A DNA stretch of 14,156 nucleotides, taken from Gemmatimonadales bacterium UBA7889 (GTDB taxonomy: Bacteria > Gemmatimonadota > Gemmatimonadetes > Longimicrobiales > Gaopeijiaceae). The notes under the pieces are model-generated. The model had not been told where the DNA came from. It searched no databases and was given only the letters and a program-made list of their open reading frames with translations. Within the stretch, counting starts at the first letter, position 1, and every line of letters begins with the position of its first letter. Below are positions 7,466 to 14,156 of the stretch, piece by piece. The stretch lies in the NCBI GenBank assembly GCA_002501085.1, contig DLRL01000007.1:6881-21036 (forward strand), read 5' to 3'. The translations under genes and the position numbers were made by a program.

Positions 7466-10183
7466 ATGAAAAACCTCAGGAAGGGTGTAACCCGCATGAA
7501 CGAGCGCATTTCATTCTCAGTCTCAATGGTCGCCTTGAGTATTGGTCTTGCGGGTACTGCTTGTACGCAGAGTCAGGTCACCTCCCCTGAAGAGCAATTT
7601 GGTTTTGAGATAGGAACCGACTACGAACTGATCAATTATGAGGAGTTGCATGAGTACTGGATCAAGTTGGCGGGTGAATCTGATCGGATGGTTTTGGACA
7701 CGCTCGGATTAACTGAAGAAGGCCGGCCTCATATCCAGGCGATCATCACCTCTCCAGAGAACCATCGCAACATAGATCGCTACCGGGAGATTTCCCGTAG
7801 AATGGCGAAGGCTGAAGGGGTCAGTTCTTCTGAAGCCCTCGAATTAGCCGAGGAAGGCAAGGCGATCGTTTGGATTGATGGGGGGCTACACGCTACCGAG
7901 GTGCTCGGTGCACACCAACTCACGGAACTCGTCTATCGGATGAATGCCAATAGTGATGACGAGACACTCCGTATTCTTAATGACGTCATTTTGTTGGCCA
8001 CCCACGCGAATCCCGACGGTCAGTCACTCGTCTCCAATTGGTATATGAGACATGAGGATGAGTTGGAGCGTTCTACTGCAGGGGTACCCGTCCTATACAA
8101 CAAGTATGCCGGCCATGACAATAACCGTGACTTTTACATGGCTGCGCTTGCCGAGTCTCAGAACATGAACACCTCTGCATATCGAGTTTGGTATCCCCAG
8201 ATCCTCTATAATCATCACCAGACTGGACCTGCGGGGACCGTCATGTTTGCGCCACCGTTCCGTGATCCTCCGAACCACTACCTGGATCCACTTATTATGA
8301 CAGGACTGGATCAAGTTGGATCTGCGATGCACCAAAGATTCGTTCTGGAAGGGAAGGGTGGCACCACGATGAGATCAGGGGCATCGTACTCGACGTGGTG
8401 GAACGGAGGGCTACGAACTACTCCATACTTCAAGAACATGATTGGGCTGCTAACAGAGACGATCGGTCACCCCACCCCGATTGAGATACCGTTTATCCCT
8501 GATCGTCAAATGCCGCACGGTGACCTGCCATTACCAGTTGAGCCGGGGATCTGGCATTTTCGTCAGTCGATTGAATACTCACAGACCGCGAACTGGGCCG
8601 TTCTCGATTACGCGTCACGGAACTCAGACCATCTTCTCTACAACATTTGGCAGATGGGTGCGAACTCAATCGAACGCGGCAATATCGACACCTGGACTAC
8701 GTACCCATTTGAAATTGATGCTCTTGCTGAGACGGTACAGCGAGGCACAAGAGGTGATTGGGAAAGGGCCCTGCGCAAACCCGAAGATCGCGATCCTCGT
8801 GGATTTATCATTTCCTCTGAACAGAGGGATTTTCTGACTGCTACAAAGTTCGTTAATACGCTTCTGTATAACGGTGTAGATGTTCATCGAGCGACAGCTG
8901 ATTTCACGGTTGAAGGGCAATCTTACCCGGCGGGTTCATACGTTGTGAAAACGGCGCAAGCGTTTCGTCCGCACGTGCTGGATATGTTTGAAAAGCAAGA
9001 ACACCCAAACGATTTCCCATATCCCGGCGCACCGCCTACGGCTCCCTACGATAACACAGGTTGGACGTTGGCTTGGCAGATGGGTGTTGATTTTGATCGC
9101 ATTTCAGAGGGCTTTGATGGGCCTTTTGAAGTAATTGATGAGATCATCTCGACACCACCTATGGGCACGATCACCGGCCAGGAGAATGCAACTGGATATC
9201 TAGTCGACCACATCAATGATGCGTTTATCGCAGTTAACCGAGTACTCGCTGCGGGTGGAAGTGCGTATTGGTACATAGATGACATGGTTGCCGAGGGGCA
9301 GAGCTTTGGTGAGGGCGCTTTCTACCTCGAAATTGATCGAGCGAGTATCGAGGGACTTGCAGAGGAGAAAGGACTGAGTTTTGTCGGAGTAGCCAGCCCA
9401 CCAGCAGGAAGCTCAATGGAATTGAGCCCGGTACGAATTGCGTTATGGGATCAATACGGTGGCTCGATGCCATCTGGATGGACCCGCATGATTCTCGAGG
9501 ATTTTGAGTTCGACTTCGACGTATTGTATCCACCCGATTTCGATAATGCCGACTTAAACGAATACGATGTGCTTGTGTTCGAAGATGGAGCGATCCCCGC
9601 TACTACAGGTGGCGGACGAGGTGGTGGGCCGGATCCTGAGACAATACCGGAAGAATTTAGGGGTCGTATAGGCCAGATGACCATCGATCAGACTGTGCCA
9701 AGAATCCTTGATTATGTTCGGGGTGGAGGGGCAGCGGTCACGATTGGAACCTCTACGAGTCTTGCAATGCATGCTGGGCTGCCGATTTCAAATCACTTGG
9801 TTGAAAATGGAGAGCCGCTTACCCGTGAAAAGTACTTCACCCCAGGATCGGTACTCGATATGAAGATTGAACATGTCAGTCCGCTCACACATGGATTTGG
9901 GGAAAGAGCTAACGTGCTTTTCAGCCACAGCCCAACGTTTAGACTGCCAGCTGGTACTGATCCCCAACGAATCCGAACAGTCGGTTGGTATAACACTGAG
10001 GATCCACTCAGAAGTGGCTGGGCTTGGGGTGAGCAATATCTAGTGGGTGGGGTCGGAGCTATAGAGGCGGACTACGGTGAAGGCAAACTTTTTATATTCG
10101 GACCTAAGATCACGTTCCGTGCACAGCCTCATGGTACCTTCGGGTTCCTATTCAACAGTATCTATTACGGGGCCGCTAACTGA
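7466..10183 (+). CDS. Exported M14 family zinc carboxypeptidase with C-terminal GATase-like domain
   Basis: Large exported metallopeptidase, 905 aa from ATG 7466 or 895 aa from ATG 7496. The M14 catalytic domain (about 55-345) has zinc ligands H142 and E145 (HATE), an NPDG motif at 182-185, the Asn-Arg pair of the substrate-binding loop at 220-221 (DNNRDF), the third ligand within NHH 249-251 and the likely general base E331 (LLTETIG). Most M14 enzymes release C-terminal residues from peptides. After a middle region of unknown fold, roughly 650-800 looks like a class I glutamine-amidotransferase-like fold (VRIALWDQYGG, YDVLVFEDGAIP, VRGGGAAVTIG) with no Cys nucleophile seen, interrupted by a Gly-rich loop (GGGRGGG). 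Signal peptide: hydrophobic stretch ending GTAC; Gly at -3 makes a poor lipobox, so lipoprotein status is doubtful. Start: ATG 7496 has AGGAAGG about 11 nt upstream and gives a compact n-region MNER; ATG 7466 has no clear site. Substrate unknown. Confidence 0.9.
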   Translation: MKNLRKGVTRMNERISFSVSMVALSIGLAGTACTQSQVTSPEEQFGFEIGTDYELINYEELHEYWIKLAGESDRMVLDTLGLTEEGRPHIQAIITSPENHRNIDRYREISRRMAKAEGVSSSEALELAEEGKAIVWIDGGLHATEVLGAHQLTELVYRMNANSDDETLRILNDVILLATHANPDGQSLVSNWYMRHEDELERSTAGVPVLYNKYAGHDNNRDFYMAALAESQNMNTSAYRVWYPQILYNHHQTGPAGTVMFAPPFRDPPNHYLDPLIMTGLDQVGSAMHQRFVLEGKGGTTMRSGASYSTWWNGGLRTTPYFKNMIGLLTETIGHPTPIEIPFIPDRQMPHGDLPLPVEPGIWHFRQSIEYSQTANWAVLDYASRNSDHLLYNIWQMGANSIERGNIDTWTTYPFEIDALAETVQRGTRGDWERALRKPEDRDPRGFIISSEQRDFLTATKFVNTLLYNGVDVHRATADFTVEGQSYPAGSYVVKTAQAFRPHVLDMFEKQEHPNDFPYPGAPPTAPYDNTGWTLAWQMGVDFDRISEGFDGPFEVIDEIISTPPMGTITGQENATGYLVDHINDAFIAVNRVLAAGGSAYWYIDDMVAEGQSFGEGAFYLEIDRASIEGLAEEKGLSFVGVASPPAGSSMELSPVRIALWDQYGGSMPSGWTRMILEDFEFDFDVLYPPDFDNADLNEYDVLVFEDGAIPATTGGGRGGGPDPETIPEEFRGRIGQMTIDQTVPRILDYVRGGGAAVTIGTSTSLAMHAGLPISNHLVENGEPLTREKYFTPGSVLDMKIEHVSPLTHGFGERANVLFSHSPTFRLPAGTDPQRIRTVGWYNTEDPLRSGWAWGEQYLVGGVGAIEADYGEGKLFIFGPKITFRAQPHGTFGFLFNSIYYGAAN

Positions 10184-10296
10184 ACTGTGGGTCGCGGATA
10201 GGAAGAAGGGTTGCTTCTAAGGGAGAACATGGTTGAGATCTCCGGCGTCTGACTCAGCTTGAGGCGAGCTGATCTGACTATTCGATTGATTGAGAG
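10184..10296. other. Convergent gap between M14 and SDR genes
   Basis: These 113 nt separate two converging genes. No ORF of note and no RNA gene were seen; the right half holds inverted repeats described separately. Confidence 0.4.
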
Positions 10297-10300
10297 TCAG
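10254..10300. terminator. Possible weak bidirectional terminator hairpins
   Basis: Two stems follow one another: TCAGCT (10254-10259) with AGCTGA (10267-10272), 7-nt loop; and CTGACT (10274-10279) with AGTCAG (10295-10300), 15-nt loop, the latter touching the SDR stop codon. Their place between converging genes suits termination, but neither stem is GC-rich and no T tract follows on either strand. Confidence 0.25.
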
Positions 10301-11067
10301 TTCGGTTGATCGAGCGGCCGCACGAGTAGCTCACTGACGGCCATATGTTCGGGTGAGGTAACAGCAAAGAGAACTGTATCGGCTACATCCTGAGGTTGGA
10401 GCCTTCGCTTGCCCTCCCAAGCTTTATCCCAGGCATCCTTATAGGGGCCATGCGGGACACCTTCATAGAGTTCAGTAGCCACCTGTCCTGGTTGAATATC
10501 CGTAACCCGGATTCCGTGAGCAGCACCAAGTTCCAGATGCAAGCCCCATGAAAGTGCTCTGACGGCAAACTTTGTCGCTGCGTATACGGTTCCACCTGGG
10601 AAAGGTCTCCGGCCTGCGATCGACCCAATCATCACGATATGGCCAGATCCCTGTCCGAGCATGGTCGGCAATACAGCTCCGATACCGTGGAGAACTCCGT
10701 TCACGTTAACATCTACCATGCGTTTCCAGTCGGATATGCGTCGGTCGATTATCGGCGAAGCAGGCATCGTTCCAGCATTATTCACGAAGATGTCGATTCG
10801 ACCAAATTCTTTATTCGTGGCGGATACTAACGCTTCTACATCTGACAATTCAGTGACGTCAGTGCGATGAGCTAGCGCGCAGTGTCCCTCGGATTCCAAT
10901 CGGGAAACCAGTGCTTCGAGGCGGTCTAGCCGTCGAGCAGCAACTGCCACTTTCGCACCCGCTCTCGCCAGTGTCAGGGCAGTTGCTTCTCCAATACCTG
11001 ATGATGCTCCAGTAATAATTGCAGTACGACCTCGGAGCGCTCCTTCTTCTTCTTCTTTGGAACTCAG
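10297..11067 (-). CDS. Short-chain dehydrogenase/reductase (SDR), CTG start
   Basis: Classical SDR oxidoreductase, NAD(P)-dependent and cytoplasmic. Reading back from the conserved core, the frame stays open through the cofactor loop TGASSGIG (19-26), giving 256 aa, the usual length. Also visible: NNAG 96-99, catalytic N121, S149, Y162 and K166 (YxxxK), and Arg-Arg at 45-46 after the second strand, which favours NADP(H). No ATG, GTG or TTG exists in frame between the upstream stop and GTG 10950, and GTG 10950 would delete the first Rossmann strand and glycine motif. The best start is CTG at 11067-11065, overlapping the M20 stop (CTGA), with GGAG 7 nt upstream. Residues 5-8 are Glu, encoded by the GAA repeat. 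It is translationally coupled to the M20 gene. Substrate unknown. The SDR call is firm; the start is inference. Confidence 0.88.
   Translation of the reverse strand: MSSKEEEEGALRGRTAIITGASSGIGEATALTLARAGAKVAVAARRLDRLEALVSRLESEGHCALAHRTDVTELSDVEALVSATNKEFGRIDIFVNNAGTMPASPIIDRRISDWKRMVDVNVNGVLHGIGAVLPTMLGQGSGHIVMIGSIAGRRPFPGGTVYAATKFAVRALSWGLHLELGAAHGIRVTDIQPGQVATELYEGVPHGPYKDAWDKAWEGKRRLQPQDVADTVLFAVTSPEHMAVSELLVRPLDQPN
11043..11057. repeat. (CTT)5 simple repeat at the SDR start
   Basis: Five CTT units on the plus strand read as GAA codons on the minus strand, giving four consecutive Glu in the SDR N-terminal tail. Gain or loss of a unit would change the number of Glu residues without shifting the frame. 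Confidence 0.7.
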
Positions 11068-12359
11068 CTTGTGACTCCGGTTCCTGCTTGAGCCAAGAGA
11101 ATCAGTAGCGCCCTCTGGATACCTAGGGTTCCATCACGGTTGATGAACCATTCCCCAGGTGAGTGTGCACCACTCCCCTGACCGCCGCCGCCTATCGTTA
11201 TAGCTGGGATCCCTTGAGAGATGGGAATATTCGAGTCTGTAGAACCTCTGCCCAGTGAGGGTTCAATTCCGAGATGGCGGCTGACAGCGATAGCCTGCTG
11301 AACGAATGGTGCAGATTCTGAAATCTCACCAGACGGACGATCACCGATCAACTCCATTTCGAGCGAAAGTTCTGCTCCATCGCGACGTTGGGTATTTGAT
11401 TCCTCAACCGCCCGGCGAACTGAACGTTGGAACACTTCGTCGATGGCCTGGAGGTTCTCTGGACTCTCCGAACGCATATCAACCTCCATCCAGGCTTCGA
11501 ATGGGATTGAATTAACAGAAGTTCCTCCTCCTATCATGCCTACGTTGTAGCTCGTGCGCGGTCCAAATCGTGTGATCGCGTCAGCCGCCAGATCGAAGTA
11601 GTCGATTGCGCGCCCGAGAGCGTGCGCTGGGTTAGGAAGTCCAAACGCACCCCACGAATGTCCACCAGGTCCTCGGACAGTAACTCGGTATCTATGTGAA
11701 CCGAGTCCCTGATGAGTGATCCCGGTGTGCCCAGTGCCATCGATAGAGATGAATGTGTCGATTCTCGGGCCCCCTTCACGGAAAAGGTGCTTCATTCCCC
11801 GAAGATCTCCCGTGCCTTCTTCACCAACAGTGCCGATAAAGAGCAGATTCGCAGTTGTCTGCAGCTCAGCCTCATTTAGAACACGAAGTAGTGCAAGGAC
11901 TGCAGTTAAGCCGCGAGTGTCGTCTCCTATACCAGGAGCAAAAAGCGTGTCACCTCTTTGCCGGACAGTGACATCCGTGCCTTCCGGGAAAACAGTGTCG
12001 AGATGCCCCGCAACAGCAAGAACCTCATCTGAGCCCGTACCTCTCCTGAGCGCGAGTACATTGCCTTCCGCGTCTGTCCATGCTGAATCGACACCAAGAT
12101 CGAGAAGCATCTCCAGGAATCGTTCACCGCGTTGGTCTTCATTAAACGGGGGAGCAGCTATTTCCGTGAGTTCGAGTAAGTCTGCCATGGTCCTGGCATC
12201 CCGTTCCTCGACTAGTTCCAGCGCCTGTACCACTGAAGGGAGCGCTGCAAGTGCCGCCACTTGTGCTTCATAATCGGGGTCCTGTCCCATCACCGATTGT
12301 GGAGCACTAAGCACGATCGCTCCAATAAAGAAAGTCACAGTGCGTTTGAGTAGATTCAT
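11064..12359 (-). CDS. Exported M20 family metallopeptidase
   Basis: Di-zinc exopeptidase/amidohydrolase of the M20 (PepT/carboxypeptidase G2/ArgE) family, 431 aa from ATG 12359. Metal ligands and catalytic residues are all visible: H119 and D121 (GHLD), bridging D146 (GIGDD), catalytic E180 and ligand E181 (GEEG), D207 (SIDG) and H399 (GAHSPGEW). The dimerisation lid lies between about 215 and 335. Residues 1-25 (MNLLKRTVTF then a hydrophobic core) form a signal peptide, so the enzyme is probably periplasmic, unlike cytoplasmic PepT. Start: an ATG at 12482 would put 41 polar residues before the signal peptide; ATG 12359 has GGAG about 10 nt upstream and is preferred. Its stop overlaps the CTG start of the SDR gene, so the two form an operon. 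Substrate, peptide or acyl-amino acid, cannot be told from sequence. Confidence 0.9.
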   Translation of the reverse strand: MNLLKRTVTFFIGAIVLSAPQSVMGQDPDYEAQVAALAALPSVVQALELVEERDARTMADLLELTEIAAPPFNEDQRGERFLEMLLDLGVDSAWTDAEGNVLALRRGTGSDEVLAVAGHLDTVFPEGTDVTVRQRGDTLFAPGIGDDTRGLTAVLALLRVLNEAELQTTANLLFIGTVGEEGTGDLRGMKHLFREGGPRIDTFISIDGTGHTGITHQGLGSHRYRVTVRGPGGHSWGAFGLPNPAHALGRAIDYFDLAADAITRFGPRTSYNVGMIGGGTSVNSIPFEAWMEVDMRSESPENLQAIDEVFQRSVRRAVEESNTQRRDGAELSLEMELIGDRPSGEISESAPFVQQAIAVSRHLGIEPSLGRGSTDSNIPISQGIPAITIGGGGQGSGAHSPGEWFINRDGTLGIQRALLILLAQAGTGVTS

Positions 12360-12606
12360 CACGCCCGCGCTCCGTCGTCTGTGTTCATTTATTAAGTACT
12401 GATAGCTCTTATTTGCCTCAACAAGATAGCTAAAGAAGCCATCCTGGCCCCTATCACAAGTCCTACCGATCTCTAACTGCATAAACTGGGCCAGGCTTTA
12501 ACACATGGCAGGTTGATTTTAATGTATGTTTAACCGAAGGTTTGCCCGACTGCTAAGCCCCGCAATCCCAAGGGTTAGGTGCCATAACAGTGGAGTCTCT
12601 TAGACG
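12360..12606. other. Divergent intergenic region between M20 and mlaE genes
   Basis: These 247 nt should carry promoters for both directions. No tRNA, conserved RNA or credible extra ORF was recognised. The rightward mlaE side contains an AT-rich dyad at 12511-12535. The leftward side has an AT-rich stretch near 12390-12415 (TTGAGG, 17 nt, TACTTA on the minus strand) that is a poor promoter match. Confidence 0.4.
12511..12535. promoter_or_regulatory. AT-rich imperfect dyad with a -10-like hexamer upstream of mlaE
   Basis: GGTT at 12511-12514 is mirrored by AACC at 12532-12535 around an AT-rich centre. TTTAAT at 12518-12523 matches the -10 consensus at 5 of 6 positions, but no good -35 element is found 15-18 nt upstream. 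It could be an operator over the mlaE promoter. If transcription starts near 12530, the mlaE leader is about 77 nt. Confidence 0.22.
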
Positions 12607-13422
12607 GTGAAGCACGAATACCCTGCGACCCTGTCTCTTTTTGCCCCGGTAGTTCGATGGTTAGCTGCTGTTGGTAGGGTTGCCCGTGTCACTGCTGAAC
12701 ATGCCGGGGAACTCGGGCTTTTAGCATGGCGTATCGTCGTGGCGATTGTTCGGCTCAAAGTATCAAGACGTGACATAACTACGCAGCTTTACATCATGGG
12801 TGTGCAGAGTTTGCCCATCGTTTTCGTGACAGCATCCTTGGCGGGGATTGTTACGAGTCAACAGGGTGGCTACCAGCTAATCTCGTCTTCGCCGCAATAT
12901 GTGCTTGGGACGCTAGTCGTGCAGAGCGTGATTCTTGAGTTGGCCCCTTTGCTGACAGCCATTGTTTTGGTAGGAAGAATCGGTGCACGTATCACAGCTG
13001 AACTCGGGACGATGGTTGTTTCCGAGCAGATTGATGCCTTCGAATCATTAGGCCGGGATCCAGTGGCGATTCTTGCGGCACCGCGCGTCATCGCGGGGGT
13101 GATTACGCTGCCGCTCCTGGTCGGTTTTGCCGACGTGATTGGTATTGTGGCCGGAATGATCGCAGCGAACCTCGACGTCGGAATGGGTACTGAAACATTT
13201 ATCTACGGAGCCCGCCTATTCTGGCACAGCTGGGACTTAATCTATGGACTCTCCAAATCCATCGTCTTCGGATTGGCAATCCCACTTATCTCGGTTCATA
13301 TGGGTCTTCGTACACGGGGGGGAGCCGAGGGTGTTGGCCTTAGCACGACCCAAGCGGTGATGTTCATGATCCTGACGATACTGATTCTGGATGCCATGTT
13401 CCCACCGCTTATGCTACAGTAG
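12607..13422 (+). CDS. mlaE: MlaE family ABC transporter permease
   Basis: Inner-membrane permease of the Mla/MCE (DUF140) lipid transporters, which move phospholipids between inner and outer membranes. The 271 aa match the usual family size. Diagnostic features are the segment QSLPIVFVTASLAGIVTSQQ (67-86) and the conserved cytoplasmic loop GRIGARITAELGTM (123-136) followed by SEQIDAFESLG (139-149), with about five hydrophobic segments in all. Start: an in-frame TAG at 12601-12603 leaves GTG 12607 as the first usual start codon, with GGAG at 12592-12595 (11-nt spacing). The mlaF ATP-binding subunit follows after 13 nt, so the two are one operon, in the order permease then ATPase rather than the mlaF-mlaE order of E. 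coli. A TtgB/Tgd1-like name would be equivalent. Confidence 0.93.
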   Translation: MKHEYPATLSLFAPVVRWLAAVGRVARVTAEHAGELGLLAWRIVVAIVRLKVSRRDITTQLYIMGVQSLPIVFVTASLAGIVTSQQGGYQLISSSPQYVLGTLVVQSVILELAPLLTAIVLVGRIGARITAELGTMVVSEQIDAFESLGRDPVAILAAPRVIAGVITLPLLVGFADVIGIVAGMIAANLDVGMGTETFIYGARLFWHSWDLIYGLSKSIVFGLAIPLISVHMGLRTRGGAEGVGLSTTQAVMFMILTILILDAMFPPLMLQ

Positions 13423-13435
13423 GAATATCAAGACT

Positions 13436-14156
13436 ATGATCACGTATCGAGATATCCATAAATCATTTGATGCACCGGTACTCTCCGGTGTGGATATGAT
13501 GGTTGAGACAGGGGAGATGTTTGCACTCTTTGGGCCTTCCGGCACTGGAAAAAGCGTACTCCTGAAGACTACAATTGGGTTGATCGTTCCAGACCGAGGA
13601 GATGTCGAGATTGATGGACTTTCCGTCTATGAGGGTGGTCTAGCTTCCCTTTTGAAAGTGCGTAGCAAAGTCGGATACGTATTTCAACACTCAGCGTTGT
13701 TTGACTCACTCACGGTGCTGGATAACGTAGCAATGGGACTCCCTGAGGATATCCTTCAGAGGCTTTCAACCGTAGAAAAGGCTCGTCGAGTTTGGGAAGC
13801 GCTAGACACTGTCAATTTGGACCCGGCTGAAGTGCTCGCGAAGATCCCTTCGGAACTCTCGGGCGGAATGAAAAAAAGAGTAGGGATCGCGAGAGCGATT
13901 GTTGGTGGTCCAAAGATCCTCTTGTGGGATGAGCCCACCACCGGCCTTGATCCAGTGAACACTGCAGCAGTCGAGCGACTCATCAAGAGGCTCTCAAAAG
14001 AGCTAGAGGTTACGTCACTACTTGTGACCCATGATGTGGAGGGTGGCCTAGATATTTGTGATCGAGTGGCGATGTTGGATGGTGGAACCCTTAGATTTTG
14101 TGGAACTCCTGTCGAGTTTATGGCTTGCCCGGACCCGGTGGTCCAGGCGTTCGTAG
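13436..14156 (+). CDS. mlaF: MlaF-like ABC transporter ATP-binding protein (3' end outside window)
   Basis: ATPase partner of MlaE, powering retrograde or anterograde phospholipid transport at the inner membrane. 240 codons are present and still open at the right edge; family members run to about 250-270 aa, so only a short tail is missing. All ABC motifs are intact: Walker A GPSGTGKS 33-40, Q-loop Q84 (FQHSALFD), signature LSGGM 141-145, Walker B ILLWDE 161-166, D-loop at 171-172 and H-loop H199 (VTHD). The FQ(H/S)xALFDSLTVLDN stretch after the Q-loop is characteristic of the MlaF/MCE subfamily. ATG 13436 has AGGA at 13421-13424, which overlaps the end of mlaE. Nothing unusual in composition. 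Confidence 0.93.
   Translation, partial: MITYRDIHKSFDAPVLSGVDMMVETGEMFALFGPSGTGKSVLLKTTIGLIVPDRGDVEIDGLSVYEGGLASLLKVRSKVGYVFQHSALFDSLTVLDNVAMGLPEDILQRLSTVEKARRVWEALDTVNLDPAEVLAKIPSELSGGMKKRVGIARAIVGGPKILLWDEPTTGLDPVNTAAVERLIKRLSKELEVTSLLVTHDVEGGLDICDRVAMLDGGTLRFCGTPVEFMACPDPVVQAFV

Noticed and set aside
10951..11067. Frameshift or programmed -1 fusion of the M20 and SDR proteins
   Set aside because: The SDR frame is -1 to the M20 frame, but both proteins are complete, there is no slippery heptamer seen at the junction, and a CTG start with a well-placed GGAG explains the layout more simply.
11716..12273. 185-aa open frame on the plus strand
   Set aside because: It is antisense to the well-supported M20 gene, Ser/Arg/Pro-rich in the way shadow frames are, and has no recognisable domain.
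12511..12538. dif-like site for XerC/XerD
   Set aside because: The centre TAATGTAT resembles the E. coli dif centre, but the right half (TTTAACCGAAG) does not resemble the conserved XerD half-site, and the site is about 11 kb from xerD. AT-rich chance similarity is more likely.

Overview
The window holds nine complete or nearly complete protein genes plus a tenth that runs off the right edge. No RNA gene, insertion sequence, CRISPR array or prophage was seen, and no stretch of 300 bases lacks a gene. An MlaE/MlaF phospholipid-transport pair and several exported enzymes with Sec-type signal peptides indicate a Gram-negative (diderm) bacterium. The mix of a large M14 carboxypeptidase, an LVIVD-repeat protein with Ig-like domains, an S41 protease and exported M20 enzymes is typical of free-living heterotrophs such as marine or soil Gemmatimonadota. 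That placement is inference from gene content only; no marker gene proves it.

Layout, left to right. (1) A DedA-family membrane protein and the XerD recombinase, rightward, overlapping by 8 nt. (2) An S41 C-terminal processing protease, leftward, converging on xerD. (3) Glutamine-dependent NAD+ synthetase, rightward, diverging from the S41 gene across a leader that contains a strong bulged hairpin. (4) A secreted Ig-like plus LVIVD-repeat protein, leftward. (5) A 2.7-kb M14 carboxypeptidase, rightward, diverging from the LVIVD gene across about 90-120 nt with a credible promoter. (6) A leftward M20 metallopeptidase followed by an SDR oxidoreductase. The SDR gene appears to start at a CTG codon that overlaps the M20 stop; ATG/GTG/TTG-only gene callers would cut off its cofactor-binding motif. 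(7) mlaE and the first 240 codons of mlaF, rightward, leaving the window.

Functionally this is a mosaic of housekeeping genes (xerD, nadE, mlaEF, dedA) and exported peptide-handling proteins (S41, M14, M20, LVIVD). The exported set would suit uptake and turnover of extracellular or periplasmic peptides, but nothing in the sequence ties these genes into one pathway. I found no convincing new defence, mobile or biosynthetic system. The most useful points are the CTG start of the SDR, the hairpin before nadE, and the LVIVD/M14 divergent pair.
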